61,803 bases of DNA from an uncultured Vibrio sp. Lineage in GTDB: Bacteria > Pseudomonadota > Gammaproteobacteria > Enterobacterales > Vibrionaceae. The stretch lies in assembly GCF_947488985.1 (NCBI RefSeq), contig NZ_CANLBV010000019.1, positions 1 to 61,803 on the forward strand, given 5' to 3'. The notes under the pieces were generated by a model. It saw nothing but the letters and a program-made list of their open reading frames with translations. It made no database searches and had not been told where the DNA came from. Of the stretch, positions 21,156 to 31,295 are shown one piece after another; the stretch's first letter is position 1; each line of letters opens with the position of its first letter. Position numbers and translations under genes: made by a program.

Positions 21156-22211
21156 ATGAAAATTTTATATGGTGTACAAGGCACAGGCAATGGTCACATC
21201 GCTCGTGCTCGCGCAATGGCAGTAGCGTTTCGTCAGAAAAATATTGATGTCGACTTTGTATTCTCAGGACGAGAGCAGAGCAAATATTTCTCAATGGAAG
21301 CGTTTGGCAATTACCAAACCCGTCATGGCTTAACCTTCTACAGTGAGCAAGGGCAGGTCAAGTACGGCAAGACCTTGCTTAATAATAATATTTGGCGATT
21401 TATTCGTGAGATAAACCAGATTGATCTCTCGGCCTATGACTTGGTGATTAATGACTTTGAGCCTGTGACTGCTTGGGCGGCGAAAAGGCAAGGTGTACCC
21501 TGCATCGGGATAAGCCATCAAAATGCATTTCGCTATGATGTGCCTAAAGAAGGGGGTAATTGGATTGAGCATTCAGTGATTCAGCATTTTGCCCCAACAG
21601 AGCATTCAATTGGCCTGCATTGGTATCACTTTGAGCAGCCGATATTGCCACCTATCGTCCATACGGTAGCAGAGCATCAAACGACTAAAGCGTTACAAGA
21701 CTTCACTTTAGTTTACCTGCCGTTTGAGGATCTTGAGACGATTTCTGACCTTTTGATCAAGTTCACCTCTCATCATTTTGTGTGTTATCACCCTGATATC
21801 ATTGAGCCAAGTCGTGTTGAAAATATCGAGTTCAAACCGCTTAGCCACCGAGGGTTCCAACTGGACCTCAATCAGTGCTCTGGCGTGGTCGCTAATGGTG
21901 GCTTTGAATTGCCTTCAGAGGCATTAACACTCGGAAAAAAGTTACTGCTGAAACCGTTGGCTGGGCAATTCGAACAGCAGAGCAATGTTGCCACACTTGA
22001 GGCGCTTGGATTGGCTCAAACGATGGGCTTTTTAGATGCAGGAGTTTTGCGTAGTTGGCTCAGTGAAAAGCAGGCTGAAGTGGTCACTTACCCCGATGTC
22101 GCAAGTGCCCTCGTTGAGTGGATATTAGCGGGTAATTGGTCTCATCAAGATGAGTTAAGAAAGCAGCTTTGGGAGCAGGTGGACTTTCCAAGCTACACGT
22201 CGCTTGCTTGA
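21156..22211 (+). CDS. Glycosyltransferase, MJ1255/VC2487-like family
   Basis: 351 residues with a GT-B-like layout. The N-terminal glycine-rich loop GVQGTGNGHIARARAMA resembles GT28 (MurG-type) enzymes, and the C-terminal donor-site region contains VVANGGFELPSEAL. The family is annotated as a glycosyltransferase without an established acceptor. It follows the PAP2 gene and lies upstream of leuO. I place it in the family by recall of that motif layout; a profile search would confirm it. Confidence 0.8.
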   Translation: MKILYGVQGTGNGHIARARAMAVAFRQKNIDVDFVFSGREQSKYFSMEAFGNYQTRHGLTFYSEQGQVKYGKTLLNNNIWRFIREINQIDLSAYDLVINDFEPVTAWAAKRQGVPCIGISHQNAFRYDVPKEGGNWIEHSVIQHFAPTEHSIGLHWYHFEQPILPPIVHTVAEHQTTKALQDFTLVYLPFEDLETISDLLIKFTSHHFVCYHPDIIEPSRVENIEFKPLSHRGFQLDLNQCSGVVANGGFELPSEALTLGKKLLLKPLAGQFEQQSNVATLEALGLAQTMGFLDAGVLRSWLSEKQAEVVTYPDVASALVEWILAGNWSHQDELRKQLWEQVDFPSYTSLA

Positions 22212-22555
22212 TTCATCACTGTCATTTCTAGATTTAATGCTCTAATAATTCACAACCTCAATGGGTGTGATGGATGTCAGTAAACAATAGAGCGGCTAAA
22301 TCAGTCGTAATTAATTTCATAAATTCAGTTGTTTATGTTTTTTTATAATTGTGTAAGCTTTTGATTTTTAATGGTTGTCTGTTTGGTTAGGTAAAATAAA
22401 ATTATTCTTTATCAATCTTGTTGGTAGCACGCGATGCATTGGTTAATAGTAGGGCTAATCCGAAAAATATCGGTGTGATAAATATAAAAATTAGCGGTTA
22501 TCTATTCCCCCCCATGACAAACACAACGCTGTCGAACCGACAAGAGGCAACTTGA
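22212..22555. promoter_or_regulatory. leuO upstream region
   Basis: A 344 bp, strongly AT-rich gap with several A/T tracts, as expected for the H-NS-silenced, autoregulated leuO promoter of related bacteria. No ORF, terminator or clear operator was identified. A GAGG ribosome site lies before the leuO start. Confidence 0.5.
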
Positions 22556-23515
22556 ATGCTAGATAAAAAAGACGCAATGAGTGCTATTGCAAGCTACAGA
22601 ATGGAAAGTACACTTCGTGGAGTTGATTTAAACCTTCTGACTGTATTTGATGCAGTAATGCAAGAGCAAAACATTACACGTGCAGCTCACAACCTAGGCA
22701 TGTCTCAGCCTGCAGTAAGTAACGCGGTTGCTCGCTTAAAAGTGATGTTCAATGACGAGCTATTCATGCGTCAAGGCCGTGGTATTCAGCCGACTCAACG
22801 CGCTCGTCAACTGTTTGGTCCAATCCGCCAAGCGCTTCAGCTAGTACGCAACGAACTGCCAAGCTCAGTGTTTTCTCCAGAGTCATCTTCTCGCCTGTTT
22901 AAACTTGCGATTTGCAGCCCTTGTGACATGCGTTTTGCCCCTAAGATCATGTCGACAATTAATGAGCAAGCACCAAGCGTTAAGCTACACATGGATGCGG
23001 AATTCGATCGCCTACTTTCTGAGCGTATGCGCTACCAAGAAATCGACTTCGTGATTGATTACGCTCGCTTTGATGAGCAAGGTTTCTCAAGCACAGAGAT
23101 CTTCCAAGATGAGTTGGTTGTGGTTGCTTCAGCTTCTCACCCTCGCATCAACGGTGAAGTTTCAGCGTCTGAGTTACTTAATGAAAAGCACGCAAAATTG
23201 TCGCGTATTCATGGTCAACGTAGCTTCTCTGAGCAAGCGTACCGTGATCTAGATTGCACGCCTTTCTACGAAGGTACAAGCTTGAGCAATGTACTTTACG
23301 TTGTCGGTCAATCTGAGCTTGTTACGATTGCACCTCGTTGGATGGTTGAACATGCAGCAAACAAAGAAAACCTACAAATCCTAGATTTCCCATTCGATAA
23401 TGCAGCGATTTCTGGCTTCCTAAGCTGGCACGAATCGAGTGAAAAGGACAAAGGACACATTTGGTTACGAGATCAGTTAATGATGATTTGTGGCGAAGTT
23501 GTCGCTTTTAAATAA
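22556..23515 (+). CDS. leuO: LysR-type transcriptional regulator LeuO
   Basis: Global LysR-family regulator that antagonises H-NS and, in vibrios, also responds to ToxR and stress signals. The 319 residues contain the LeuO hallmark DNA-binding region (VDLNLLTVFDAVMQEQNITR, then SQPAVSNAVARLKVMFNDELF) nearly identical to the enterobacterial protein. A substrate-binding domain follows and the end is SWHESSEKDKGHIWLRDQL. It lies between the leu and ilvIH loci as in E. coli, although separated from leuA by the efflux and glycosyltransferase genes. Confidence 0.95.
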   Translation: MLDKKDAMSAIASYRMESTLRGVDLNLLTVFDAVMQEQNITRAAHNLGMSQPAVSNAVARLKVMFNDELFMRQGRGIQPTQRARQLFGPIRQALQLVRNELPSSVFSPESSSRLFKLAICSPCDMRFAPKIMSTINEQAPSVKLHMDAEFDRLLSERMRYQEIDFVIDYARFDEQGFSSTEIFQDELVVVASASHPRINGEVSASELLNEKHAKLSRIHGQRSFSEQAYRDLDCTPFYEGTSLSNVLYVVGQSELVTIAPRWMVEHAANKENLQILDFPFDNAAISGFLSWHESSEKDKGHIWLRDQLMMICGEVVAFK

Positions 23516-23536
23516 TCATCGAACTCTATGATTTAT

Positions 23537-23575
23537 AAGCCCTAAGCTAGGTTCACTGGCTTAGGGCTTTTTTAT
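23537..23575 (+). terminator. Terminator after leuO
   Basis: AAGCCCTAAGC / GCTTAGGGCTT stem followed by TTTTTA, 22 bp after the stop codon. Confidence 0.88.
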
Positions 23576-23717
23576 GTCTACAATTTAAGTAAGCTGAAAA
23601 TTTAGCGCGATACGTACTATTCTTGATAACTTTGAGCTACGTCAGTTGCCTTTTCTATGCTCGGAGGTACACTTGTGCGCTCAAAGTAGCTTACAGGTGT
23701 AAGCCTAAGGTAAAGAT

Positions 23718-25526
23718 ATGGCCAATTTAGATTTTCATATTGTAAAAAGACTTCGTGACCAAATTGCCCAAGGTGGCAGCCGTATAGCTTTGAAGCACAA
23801 AGTAGGTAATGTATGGCAAGGCATTAGCTGGGAGCAGTTTGGAGTACAAGTCGATACGCTTTCATTAGCACTATTGGCTCAAGGATTGAGAATTCAAGAC
23901 AAGATCGGTATCTATTCGAATAACATGCCTCAATGGACTGTGGCAGATTTTGCGTCTTTACAAGCACGTCTTGTAACGGTACCGATTTATCCAACCAACA
24001 CCGCTGACCAATCGTCTTACATCATTCAAAATGCAGATGTGAAGATCTTATTTGTTGGCGAACAAGAGCAGTTTGATGCAGCCGTGAGTCTGTTTGATGA
24101 GTGCGAGCAGCTTGAAGTGATTGTCGCGATGTCTGATGACATTGACCTGCACGGACACAGCTTTGCCGTCTCTTGGAATGACTTCATGGCACGTGGCGTT
24201 GCACAGCAACAAGCTGAACTAGACGCACGCTTGGCTGATGCAAGCATGGATGACTTACTGACTCTTATCTATACCTCTGGTACCACAGGCCAGCCAAAAG
24301 GCGTCATGCTTGACTACACCAATATTGGTTACCAGTTAGAGGGCCACGATGAGCGCCTTAGCTTAAGCAAAGACGATGTCTCATTGTGTTTCTTACCGTT
24401 ATCACACGTGTTTGAGCGTGCTTGGACGTTCTACGTTCTGTATAAAGGCGCAACCAACTGTTACCTGCAAGACACCATGCAAGTGCGTGACGCGTTGAGC
24501 GAGATTAAGCCGACAGTCATGTGTGCGGTACCGCGTTTCTACGAGAAGATCTTCTCTGCGATTCACGAGAAAGTCTCTAAGGCACCGTTTATCCGCAAAG
24601 TACTCTTTACTTGGGCGGTGAACATGGGCGCAAAACTCTCGGTTTGTCACCAACAAGGCCGTACACCATCGTTAATGCTCAAGAAGAGCCATGCGCTAGC
24701 CGATAAGCTTGTGCTTTCTAAGCTTCGAGCGCTACTTGGTGGCAACATCAACTTTATGCCATGTGGTGGTGCAAAGCTGGATGAGACCATCGGCCGCTTC
24801 TTCCATGCTATGGGCATCAACGTAAAACTTGGCTACGGCATGACAGAAACCACAGCGACAGTATCTTGCTGGGATGACCGCTGTTTTAACCCTGATTCGA
24901 TCGGTATGTCGATGCCGGGCGCGGAAGTGAAAATTGGCGCTAAGGACGAGATCCTTGTTCGCGGGCCAATGGTGATGCGTGGCTACTACAAGATGCCGGA
25001 AGAGACGGCCAAGACGTTTGATGAGCACGGTTTCTTAAAGACGGGTGATGCGGGTCATTTTGATGAAAATGGTAACCTGTTTATTACCGATCGCATCAAA
25101 GAGCTGATGAAAACCTCCGGCGGTAAATACATTGCACCGCAGGTAGTTGAAGGCGCAATTGGTAAAGATCACTTTATTGAGCAAATCGCGGTTATTGCTG
25201 ATACACGCAAATTCGTTTCTGCACTGATTGTTCCTTGTTATGACTCGTTAGAAGAGTACGCCAAAGAACTGAATATCAAGTACCACGATCGGGTTGAGCT
25301 GGTTAAGCACCACCAAATTGTCGAAATGCTAGAAAAGCGCGTCAATGGGCTGCAGCATGGGTTGGCTAAGTTTGAACAAGTGAAGAAATTCAAACTGCTA
25401 CCGAAAGCTTTTTCCATGGATGATGGTGAGCTGACACCGACCCAGAAATTGCGTCGTAAAGTTATCAACGATAAGTATCAAGACGAAATCGAAGAAATGT
25501 ACAATGAAAAGCTGAAAGATAAGTAG
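23718..25526 (+). CDS. Long-chain acyl-CoA synthetase (AMP-binding, FAA1-like)
   Basis: ATP-dependent activation of fatty acids to acyl-CoA. The 602 residues show the AMP-binding P-loop [13 protein letters not shown], the adenine motif [12 protein letters not shown], the [13 protein letters not shown] segment and the C-terminal [19 protein letters not shown] hinge. The protein is of the AMP-forming long-chain type (FAA1/FadD15-like) rather than classical FadD. It is flanked by terminators and is probably transcribed alone. Confidence 0.9.
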   Translation: MANLDFHIVKRLRDQIAQGGSRIALKHKVGNVWQGISWEQFGVQVDTLSLALLAQGLRIQDKIGIYSNNMPQWTVADFASLQARLVTVPIYPTNTADQSSYIIQNADVKILFVGEQEQFDAAVSLFDECEQLEVIVAMSDDIDLHGHSFAVSWNDFMARGVAQQQAELDARLADASMDDLLTLIYTSGTTGQPKGVMLDYTNIGYQLEGHDERLSLSKDDVSLCFLPLSHVFERAWTFYVLYKGATNCYLQDTMQVRDALSEIKPTVMCAVPRFYEKIFSAIHEKVSKAPFIRKVLFTWAVNMGAKLSVCHQQGRTPSLMLKKSHALADKLVLSKLRALLGGNINFMPCGGAKLDETIGRFFHAMGINVKLGYGMTETTATVSCWDDRCFNPDSIGMSMPGAEVKIGAKDEILVRGPMVMRGYYKMPEETAKTFDEHGFLKTGDAGHFDENGNLFITDRIKELMKTSGGKYIAPQVVEGAIGKDHFIEQIAVIADTRKFVSALIVPCYDSLEEYAKELNIKYHDRVELVKHHQIVEMLEKRVNGLQHGLAKFEQVKKFKLLPKAFSMDDGELTPTQKLRRKVINDKYQDEIEEMYNEKLKDK

Positions 25527-25556
25527 TTTTCTGCTTAGATAAATTTTCAATTGTTT

Positions 25557-25602
25557 AAAAATCCTCCTATGAATGTGCGCGTATTTTTAGGGGGATTTTT
25601 TG
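25557..25602 (+). terminator. Terminator after the acyl-CoA synthetase
   Basis: AAAAATCCTCCT / AGGGGGATTTTT stem-loop with a long loop and a T-run. A second small hairpin (ATGTGCG-AAAG-CGCACAT, 25621-25638) follows. Confidence 0.75.
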
Positions 25603-25985
25603 TATCTAATGACCTCAAATAATGTGCGAAAGCGCACATCAAAATAGCGACTTTCTCGTGCTAAATAGCAAGCGGTCTAAATATTAACTGCTTTTTTTTG
25701 CTTATATTTAGTGGTTATAGCTGAAATTTGGTTTGTTTTTAGTTTTTGTTGGGTGCTTTTGATGGATAATTAGTCGTTTGACACGATCGCTGAATAAGCG
25801 CCGTTAGACCCAGTGATAATAAAGCGTTAAAGTTGTTTCGTATTACTGTTTGTTGTTATCACGACAGACAGCCATAGCCGAAAAAGTGGAAGTATTTCGA
25901 ATTAGGCTACGAATAAGCCCTAGACTATGTAAAACCAGTCCAACCCGTTTACCTAATGTGATTGGATACTGGTGAGGAGAGCAAT
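25603..25985. promoter_or_regulatory. ilvIH upstream region
   Basis: A 380 bp AT-rich gap before ilvI. Lrp/LeuO regulation would be expected here from E. coli, but I could not identify specific sites or a leader peptide with a branched-chain codon run. The only structures seen are the ATGTGCG hairpin at its start and a GAGGAG ribosome site before the ilvI ATG. Confidence 0.45.
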
Positions 25986-27761
25986 ATGACAACAAAACCT
26001 GAAGCAGCCACGCCATCCGGATCTGCTATATCATCTGGAGCTGAGATGTTATCTGGCGCAGAGATGGTAGTGCAGTCTCTAATTGAAGAGGGTGTAGAAC
26101 AAATCTTTGGTTATCCAGGCGGTTCTGTACTCGATATCTATGATGCACTGCATGCGAAAACGGCTGAAATTAAGCACGTTCTCGTACGACACGAACAAGC
26201 TGCAACCCACATGGCTGATGGCTATACTCGCGCTACTGGTAAGCCCGGCGTAGTACTTGTGTGTTCAGGTCCAGGTGCGACCAATACCGTTACTGGTATT
26301 GCAACGGCCTACATGGATTCTATTCCAATGATTGTTATTTCAGGTAACGTACCGAATAACTTGATTGGTAACGACGCCTTCCAAGAGTGTGACATCGTTG
26401 GTGTATCCCGTCCGATCGTTAAACACAGCTTCTTAGTAAAGAAAGCGGAAGACATCCCTGAAGTCGTTAAAAAAGCCTTCTATATTTCAACCACAGGGCG
26501 TCCCGGTCCTGTGGTTATTGATTTGCCAAAAGACACCTTGAACCCACAGATCAAGCTGCCTTATCAATACCCTGAAACGATCAAGATGCGTTCGTATAAC
26601 CCAACGGTTACAGGGCATAAAGGTCAGATCAAAAAGGCGCTAAAAGCGCTTCTTGAAGCGAAGAAGCCGGTACTTTATGTCGGTGGTGGTGCTGTTATCT
26701 CTGAGGCCGATAAGCAATTATTAAAATTATCAGAAGCACTGAACCTTCCTGTGGTGAGCACCCTAATGGGGCTTGGCGCTTTCCCTGGCACCCATAACAA
26801 TTCATTAGGCATGTTGGGGATGCACGGCTTGTATGAAGCTAATATGGCGATGCACAATGCTGATCTTATCTTTGGTGTCGGTGTACGTTTTGATGACCGC
26901 ACAACCAATAACCTTGATAAGTACTGTCCAAACGCCAAGATCATGCACATCGATATTGACCCATCTTCGATCTCTAAGAACGTGAAAGTGGATCTACCGA
27001 TTGTCGGTTCTGCAGAAAAAGTACTAGAGAGTATGGTTAACTTGCTGGTTGAGCAAGGTGGCAGTAATGACGCGGAAGCGATGGATAGCTGGTGGAGCGA
27101 AATCAAGCAGTGGCAAGAGCGTGACTGCCTAGCGTATGAGAAATCTTCTGAGCGCATCAAACCACAACAAGTGATTGAAACACTGCATAAAGTCACCAAT
27201 GGTGATGCCTATGTGGCTTCTGATGTTGGTCAGCACCAAATGTTTGCTGCGTTGTACTACCCATTTAACAAACCACGCCGTTGGATCAACTCGGGCGGCT
27301 TAGGCACCATGGGCTTCGGTCTACCTGCTGGGATGGGCGTTAAGTTTGCCAAGCCAGAAGAAGAAGTGGTGGTGGTCACCGGTGACGGCAGTATTCAAAT
27401 GAACATTCAAGAGCTGTCGACGGCTTTGCAGTACAATATCCCCGTTAAGATCATTAACCTGAACAACCGTTTCTTAGGCATGGTTAAGCAGTGGCAAGAC
27501 ATTGTTTACCAAGGTCGTTACTCAAATTCATATATGGACTCTGTTCCTGATTTTGCTGCTATCGCTGAGGCTTATGGCCACGTTGGTATGCGTATTTCAT
27601 CTCCGGATGAATTGGAGTCAGGTTTGGAAAAAGCACTAGCGATGAAAGACCGTTTAGTCTTTGTCGATATCAGTGTGGATGATACCGAGCACGTATACCC
27701 AATGCAGATCAAAGGCGAGGGTATGGATAACATGTGGCTAAGCAAAACGGAGAGAACATAA
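25986..27761 (+). CDS. ilvI: Acetolactate synthase III large subunit IlvI
   Basis: ThDP-dependent synthesis of acetolactate / acetohydroxybutyrate, the first common step of valine, leucine and isoleucine synthesis. The start at [11 protein letters not shown] is chosen because GAGGAG lies seven bases upstream; it gives 591 residues. The N-terminal extension contains a near-duplication ([13 protein letters not shown]). The catalytic Glu region ([14 protein letters not shown]) and the ThDP-binding [19 protein letters not shown] block ending in NN are present. One base separates it from ilvH. Confidence 0.96.
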   Translation: MTTKPEAATPSGSAISSGAEMLSGAEMVVQSLIEEGVEQIFGYPGGSVLDIYDALHAKTAEIKHVLVRHEQAATHMADGYTRATGKPGVVLVCSGPGATNTVTGIATAYMDSIPMIVISGNVPNNLIGNDAFQECDIVGVSRPIVKHSFLVKKAEDIPEVVKKAFYISTTGRPGPVVIDLPKDTLNPQIKLPYQYPETIKMRSYNPTVTGHKGQIKKALKALLEAKKPVLYVGGGAVISEADKQLLKLSEALNLPVVSTLMGLGAFPGTHNNSLGMLGMHGLYEANMAMHNADLIFGVGVRFDDRTTNNLDKYCPNAKIMHIDIDPSSISKNVKVDLPIVGSAEKVLESMVNLLVEQGGSNDAEAMDSWWSEIKQWQERDCLAYEKSSERIKPQQVIETLHKVTNGDAYVASDVGQHQMFAALYYPFNKPRRWINSGGLGTMGFGLPAGMGVKFAKPEEEVVVVTGDGSIQMNIQELSTALQYNIPVKIINLNNRFLGMVKQWQDIVYQGRYSNSYMDSVPDFAAIAEAYGHVGMRISSPDELESGLEKALAMKDRLVFVDISVDDTEHVYPMQIKGEGMDNMWLSKTERT

Positions 27762-27762
27762 T

Positions 27763-28257
27763 ATGAGACACATTATTTCACTATTGATGGAAAACCAACC
27801 GGGTGCACTTTCTCGCGTGGTTGGTTTGTTTTCTCAGCGTGGTTACAACATCGAGTCTTTGAACGTATCTCCAACCGATGATCCGACGCTTTCTCGCTTG
27901 AATGTCACCACTAATTCAAGCGAAATGCAGCTTGAGCAGATCCAAAAACAGCTACATAAGCTAATCGATGTACTTAAAGTACAAGAAGTGTCTGAGCTTG
28001 AACATATCGAGCGCGAACTGCTGATGGTAAAAGTACGTGCGAGCGGCTTTGCTAGGGCTGAAGTGAAGCGCACTGCGGATATTTTCCGAGGTCAGATTGT
28101 GGATGTGACGGCTTCGCAATATACGGTACAAATGGTTGGCACGAGCGAAAAACTGGATGCCTTCATTCAGGCGTTGTCTGAAGTGACAGAAGTACTTGAA
28201 GTGGCGCGCAGCGGGGTAGTTGGTATTGCTCGCGGTGAACGAGCATTGAAAGCCTAA
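27763..28257 (+). CDS. ilvH: Acetolactate synthase III regulatory subunit IlvH
   Basis: Small subunit that activates IlvI and confers valine feedback inhibition. The 164 residues have an N-terminal ACT domain (HIISLLMENQPGALSRVVGL) and a C-terminal regulatory domain. The length is typical. It is co-transcribed with ilvI and followed by a terminator. Confidence 0.97.
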   Translation: MRHIISLLMENQPGALSRVVGLFSQRGYNIESLNVSPTDDPTLSRLNVTTNSSEMQLEQIQKQLHKLIDVLKVQEVSELEHIERELLMVKVRASGFARAEVKRTADIFRGQIVDVTASQYTVQMVGTSEKLDAFIQALSEVTEVLEVARSGVVGIARGERALKA

Positions 28258-28283
28258 ACAATAAGTCTTTATAAAATAGCTTT

Positions 28284-28316
28284 AAAGCCGCTTTTTTAAG
28301 CGGCTTTATTTTTATG
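28284..28316 (+). terminator. Terminator of ilvIH
   Basis: AAAGCCGCTT / AAGCGGCTTT stem with TTT-rich tail, 27 bp after the ilvH stop. Confidence 0.88.
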
Positions 28317-28359
28317 AAAGTCTCACTTTTGAACGATCTGTGTCACAAAATCTATACAG

Positions 28360-28375
28360 TTAGACTAAAGTCTAA
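28360..28375. promoter_or_regulatory. Palindrome upstream of a microprotein gene
   Basis: TTAGACT-AA-AGTCTAA, a perfect 7+7 bp palindrome in the 349 bp gap between ilvH and the 43-aa ORF. It could be an operator; no regulator is assigned. The rest of the gap shows no gene. Confidence 0.4.
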
Positions 28376-28606
28376 TGCTGGTGATAATTTGAGCTAAACT
28401 GAACAATAAGTAAACTACCTTGCTTCAGATTACATCGTGCTTAACGGTGTAATAAATAGAGTGTTTACCAGATGTAAAAGGATGACACCGTTAACTTAAT
28501 TCAGCTGATTAGTTAGCCTTATCAATAACTTGAAAGGCAGCAGTAGAATTAGGTTAGCTGGAGCAAGAGTTTGGGGATCATACAGTCTGGTAAAAAGAGG
28601 CGTGGT

Positions 28607-28738
28607 ATGTTTGTCGATTTTTTAGTGAGGTTAACCATAGGCACATTAGCCATTCTTGGCTTTCAACTGAGTGCATTGTATTTTTTACCTATGGTGGTGC
28701 TGCTCAATACGCATCATAAAGAGTTTTTTGGCTGGTAG
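28607..28738 (+). CDS. 43-aa single-span membrane microprotein
   Basis: An ATG with an AGAGG ribosome site nine bases upstream opens a 43-residue ORF: a short N-terminus, one hydrophobic helix (about residues 10-34, containing LAILGFQLSALYFLPMVVL) and a polar tail THHKEFFGW. It is followed 20 bp later by a good terminator (28759-28785), so it looks like a complete transcription unit. I do not recognise the family and the function is unknown. Confidence 0.65.
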   Translation: MFVDFLVRLTIGTLAILGFQLSALYFLPMVVLLNTHHKEFFGW

Positions 28739-28758
28739 TCAGTGTTTAGATAGGAAGC

Positions 28759-28788
28759 AAAAACGGAGCGATAGGCTCCGTTTTTATT
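28759..28788 (+). terminator. Terminator after the microprotein gene
   Basis: AAAAACGGAGC-GATAG-GCTCCGTTTTT stem with T-run. Confidence 0.88.
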
Positions 28789-28807
28789 GGCTTGGTTTAC
28801 CGTGCTT

Positions 28808-28835
28808 GCTTAGAGCTTAGAGCTTAGAGCTTAGA
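28808..28835. repeat. Heptamer tandem repeat, 4 x GCTTAGA
   Basis: Four perfect 7 bp copies lie just past the 3' end of the minus-strand GntR gene. The repeat length and the position next to a stop codon match the apaH-side array, though the unit sequence differs. Confidence 0.9.
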
Positions 28836-28854
28836 ATTAAGAGGTGACCGTGCA

Positions 28855-29514
28855 CTACGCTGCTTCGATAACTTCTTCAATTTGTTTCATTGAGCTTAAT
28901 AAGTGCTGATCAAGTAATTGAGTCGCTTGTTCGATATCTTTGGAGAGAACGAGCTTCATCAGCATTTCGTGCTCATCAATAACGAATAGACTGTCCGATA
29001 TTGAGTTGGTTGACATCACCAAGAATCGGTAACGCTTGACTTGGTTAAGCAGATCGTCGAAGAACTTAAACATGTTTTCTGAGTTAGCCCCTTCAAGCAG
29101 TGCGATATGGAACTGTTGATGACGCTCTTCCCATTCCGCATAGTCAAATTCTTGTTGTACGTTTCGCAGTCTCGAGAGTTTATGGTAAGAGGTCAGAACT
29201 TCCAGTTCCCAACTTTCATCACCCATAGAGATCGCTTTTTCCAGTAGTACAGATGAGACCATGCGAAGGCTTTCATAGAGGTCGTTAAGTTCTTCCTTTG
29301 ATACGGGGGATACCCAGCAGCCTTTTTGTGGCTCGAGCTTAACGTATTTACTCCAAGATAATTGCACCAAAGCCTCGCGTATTGGCGATGCGCCCACGTT
29401 GTATCGGCTTTTTAGATCAGCAACAACGAGTTTTTGGCCTGGAGTGAATTCACCAAAGAGAATATCTTGGCGAATCATTTTCGATACTTTGTCGGTGAGA
29501 GTTGGACTAGACAT
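28855..29514 (-). CDS. GntR/FCD-family transcriptional regulator
   Basis: 219 residues. The N-terminal winged helix-turn-helix spans about 5-70 (KLVVADLKSRYNVGASPIREALVQLSW), followed by an alpha-helical FCD effector domain (about 80-210). FCD members usually sense small carboxylic acids in sugar-acid or amino-acid pathways, but no target operon is adjacent, so the ligand cannot be assigned. It is transcribed alone on the minus strand, with the second MITE copy upstream. Confidence 0.88.
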   Translation of the reverse strand: MSSPTLTDKVSKMIRQDILFGEFTPGQKLVVADLKSRYNVGASPIREALVQLSWSKYVKLEPQKGCWVSPVSKEELNDLYESLRMVSSVLLEKAISMGDESWELEVLTSYHKLSRLRNVQQEFDYAEWEERHQQFHIALLEGANSENMFKFFDDLLNQVKRYRFLVMSTNSISDSLFVIDEHEMLMKLVLSKDIEQATQLLDQHLLSSMKQIEEVIEAA

Positions 29515-29570
29515 TACAAACTTCCTGTATATTTGATTCCTAGTCTGCTAATTCGTCTCTTAGGAAGAGC

Positions 29571-29753
29571 TATACCAATCGTCGTAAATAACGGGTCACC
29601 CTAGCTTGTCAAAAACTTGATAATGTCGATATGATTTTTGGTTATAGAATCATGACTTATCGAAACTTCTTGTCGAAAAGAGCGGCCTTATTTTCAAGCC
29701 TTTTTCCTGCACTATTTCTGAGCAAGGACTCTTACTGGGATTGATACGTATTA
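29571..29753. mobile_element. MITE-like interspersed repeat, copy 2
   Basis: About 183 bp starting TATACCAATC and ending with a decayed GATTGATACGTATTA end. It aligns through its length with 1317-1482 (shared CGTAAATAAC, CCCTAGCT, GACTTATCGAAA, TTTTCAAGCCTTTTTCCTGC and CTATTTCTGAGC-like blocks). It lies between the pyk terminator and the GntR gene and has no coding capacity. Confidence 0.72.
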
Positions 29754-29827
29754 GAATTTAACAGTACGTAATTCTATTATCAGTTTGATAATACTGCGTA
29801 CTGAAAAGTTAGGCAAGATTTGTTTCA

Positions 29828-29860
29828 TAAAAAAAAGAGGGCCGAAGCCCTCTTTTATAT
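29828..29860 (-). terminator. Terminator of pyk
   Basis: AAAAGAGGGC-CGAA-GCCCTCTTTT: a 10 bp stem with a four-base loop and a T-run on the minus strand. Confidence 0.92.
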
Positions 29861-29882
29861 TTTTAACTGTATCTGTTGATTC

Positions 29883-31295
29883 TTATAGAACGTGAACAGA
29901 TGCTGTGTTTGTAGTACCAGAAGCAACTAGAGCACCAGAAACCATTACTACGATGTCGCCTTTCTTACCAAAACCAGCTTCAAGAACGTATTCTTTACCG
30001 TTTTTGTAGAAATCATCAGTGCTGTTGATTGATTCAACAAGAACTGGACGAATACCCTTAGTAAGAACTAGCTGTGCAGCTGTCTTTTCGTTAGTCGTTA
30101 GAGCAACGATGTCTGCAGTTGGGAAGTACTTACGTACAGAACGTGCAGATTTGCCGCCTTCAGTAGCAACGATGATCAGTGGAGCAGCCAGTTTCTCAGC
30201 TGTGTCTACTGCACCTTTACATACTGCTTCAGTGATGCGTAGGCGTGGGCTGTCAAGGCGAGAACCTAGCTCAGCTTTAAGTGCGCCGTCAGTACGGTTT
30301 GCGATTTGAGCCATGATAGTCACAGCTTCAACTGGGTACTTACCTTTAGCCGTTTCGCCAGAAAGCATTACTGCATCAGTACCATCCATGATTGCGTTTG
30401 CAACGTCACCCGCTTCTGCGCGAGTTGGACGTGGGTTGCTGATCATAGAGTCAAGCATTTGAGTTGCAGTGATAACCACTTTACGTGCACGGTTACACTT
30501 CTCGATCATCATCTTCTGAGCGAAGATTACTTCTTCAGCTGGGATTTCAACACCTAGGTCGCCACGAGCAACCATGATGCCGTCAGAAGCTTCAAGGATA
30601 GCGTCGAAGTTATCAACACCTTCTTGGTTCTCAATCTTAGAGATGATGTGGATGTTTTCGCCACCGTTAGCGTTTAGAAGATCACGGATCTCTTTAACGT
30701 CTTCTTCTTTACGGATGAAAGAAGCAGCAACGAAATCAACGCCTTGCTCACAACCAAACTTAAGGTCAGCTTTGTCTTTCTCAGAAAGAGCAGGAAGTTG
30801 AACAGAAACACCAGGAAGGTTAACACCTTTGTTTTCGCCTAGTGCACCGTTGTTAAGAACTTTACACTTAACTTCAGTTTCAGAAGTAGAGATAACCTCC
30901 ATTTCGATTAGACCGTCGTCTACTAGGATAGTGTTACCAGCAGTTAGGTCGTTCGCGAAACCTAGGTAAGTAACAGCAACGATGTCTTTGTTACCTACTA
31001 CAGCAGCGTCTGTAGTGAAAGTGAATTCTTGACCAGCTACTAGATCAACGTCATTGCCGCCTTCTAGCTTGATAGTACGGATCTCTGGACCCTTAGTGTC
31101 TAGAAGGATAGCTAGTTGCTTACCAACGTTAGACATAACTTCGCGGTAGTTTACGATACGAGCAGCGTGCTCTTCGAAGTTACCGTGAGAGAAGTTCAAA
31201 CGCATTACGTTCATGCCTGCGTTAACTAGTTCAGTTAGCTTCTCTACAGACTCAGTTTTAGGGCCAATCGTACATACGATTTTGGTCTTTTTCAT
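29883..31295 (-). CDS. pykF: Pyruvate kinase (PykF type)
   Basis: Transfers phosphate from phosphoenolpyruvate to ADP, the last step of glycolysis. The 470 residues match the fructose-1,6-bisphosphate-activated type I enzyme in length. Motifs seen are [20 protein letters not shown], the active-site Lys region [14 protein letters not shown], and [12 protein letters not shown]. It is divergent from the DeoR regulator gene and has its own terminator. Confidence 0.97.
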   Translation of the reverse strand: MKKTKIVCTIGPKTESVEKLTELVNAGMNVMRLNFSHGNFEEHAARIVNYREVMSNVGKQLAILLDTKGPEIRTIKLEGGNDVDLVAGQEFTFTTDAAVVGNKDIVAVTYLGFANDLTAGNTILVDDGLIEMEVISTSETEVKCKVLNNGALGENKGVNLPGVSVQLPALSEKDKADLKFGCEQGVDFVAASFIRKEEDVKEIRDLLNANGGENIHIISKIENQEGVDNFDAILEASDGIMVARGDLGVEIPAEEVIFAQKMMIEKCNRARKVVITATQMLDSMISNPRPTRAEAGDVANAIMDGTDAVMLSGETAKGKYPVEAVTIMAQIANRTDGALKAELGSRLDSPRLRITEAVCKGAVDTAEKLAAPLIIVATEGGKSARSVRKYFPTADIVALTTNEKTAAQLVLTKGIRPVLVESINSTDDFYKNGKEYVLEAGFGKKGDIVVMVSGALVASGTTNTASVHVL

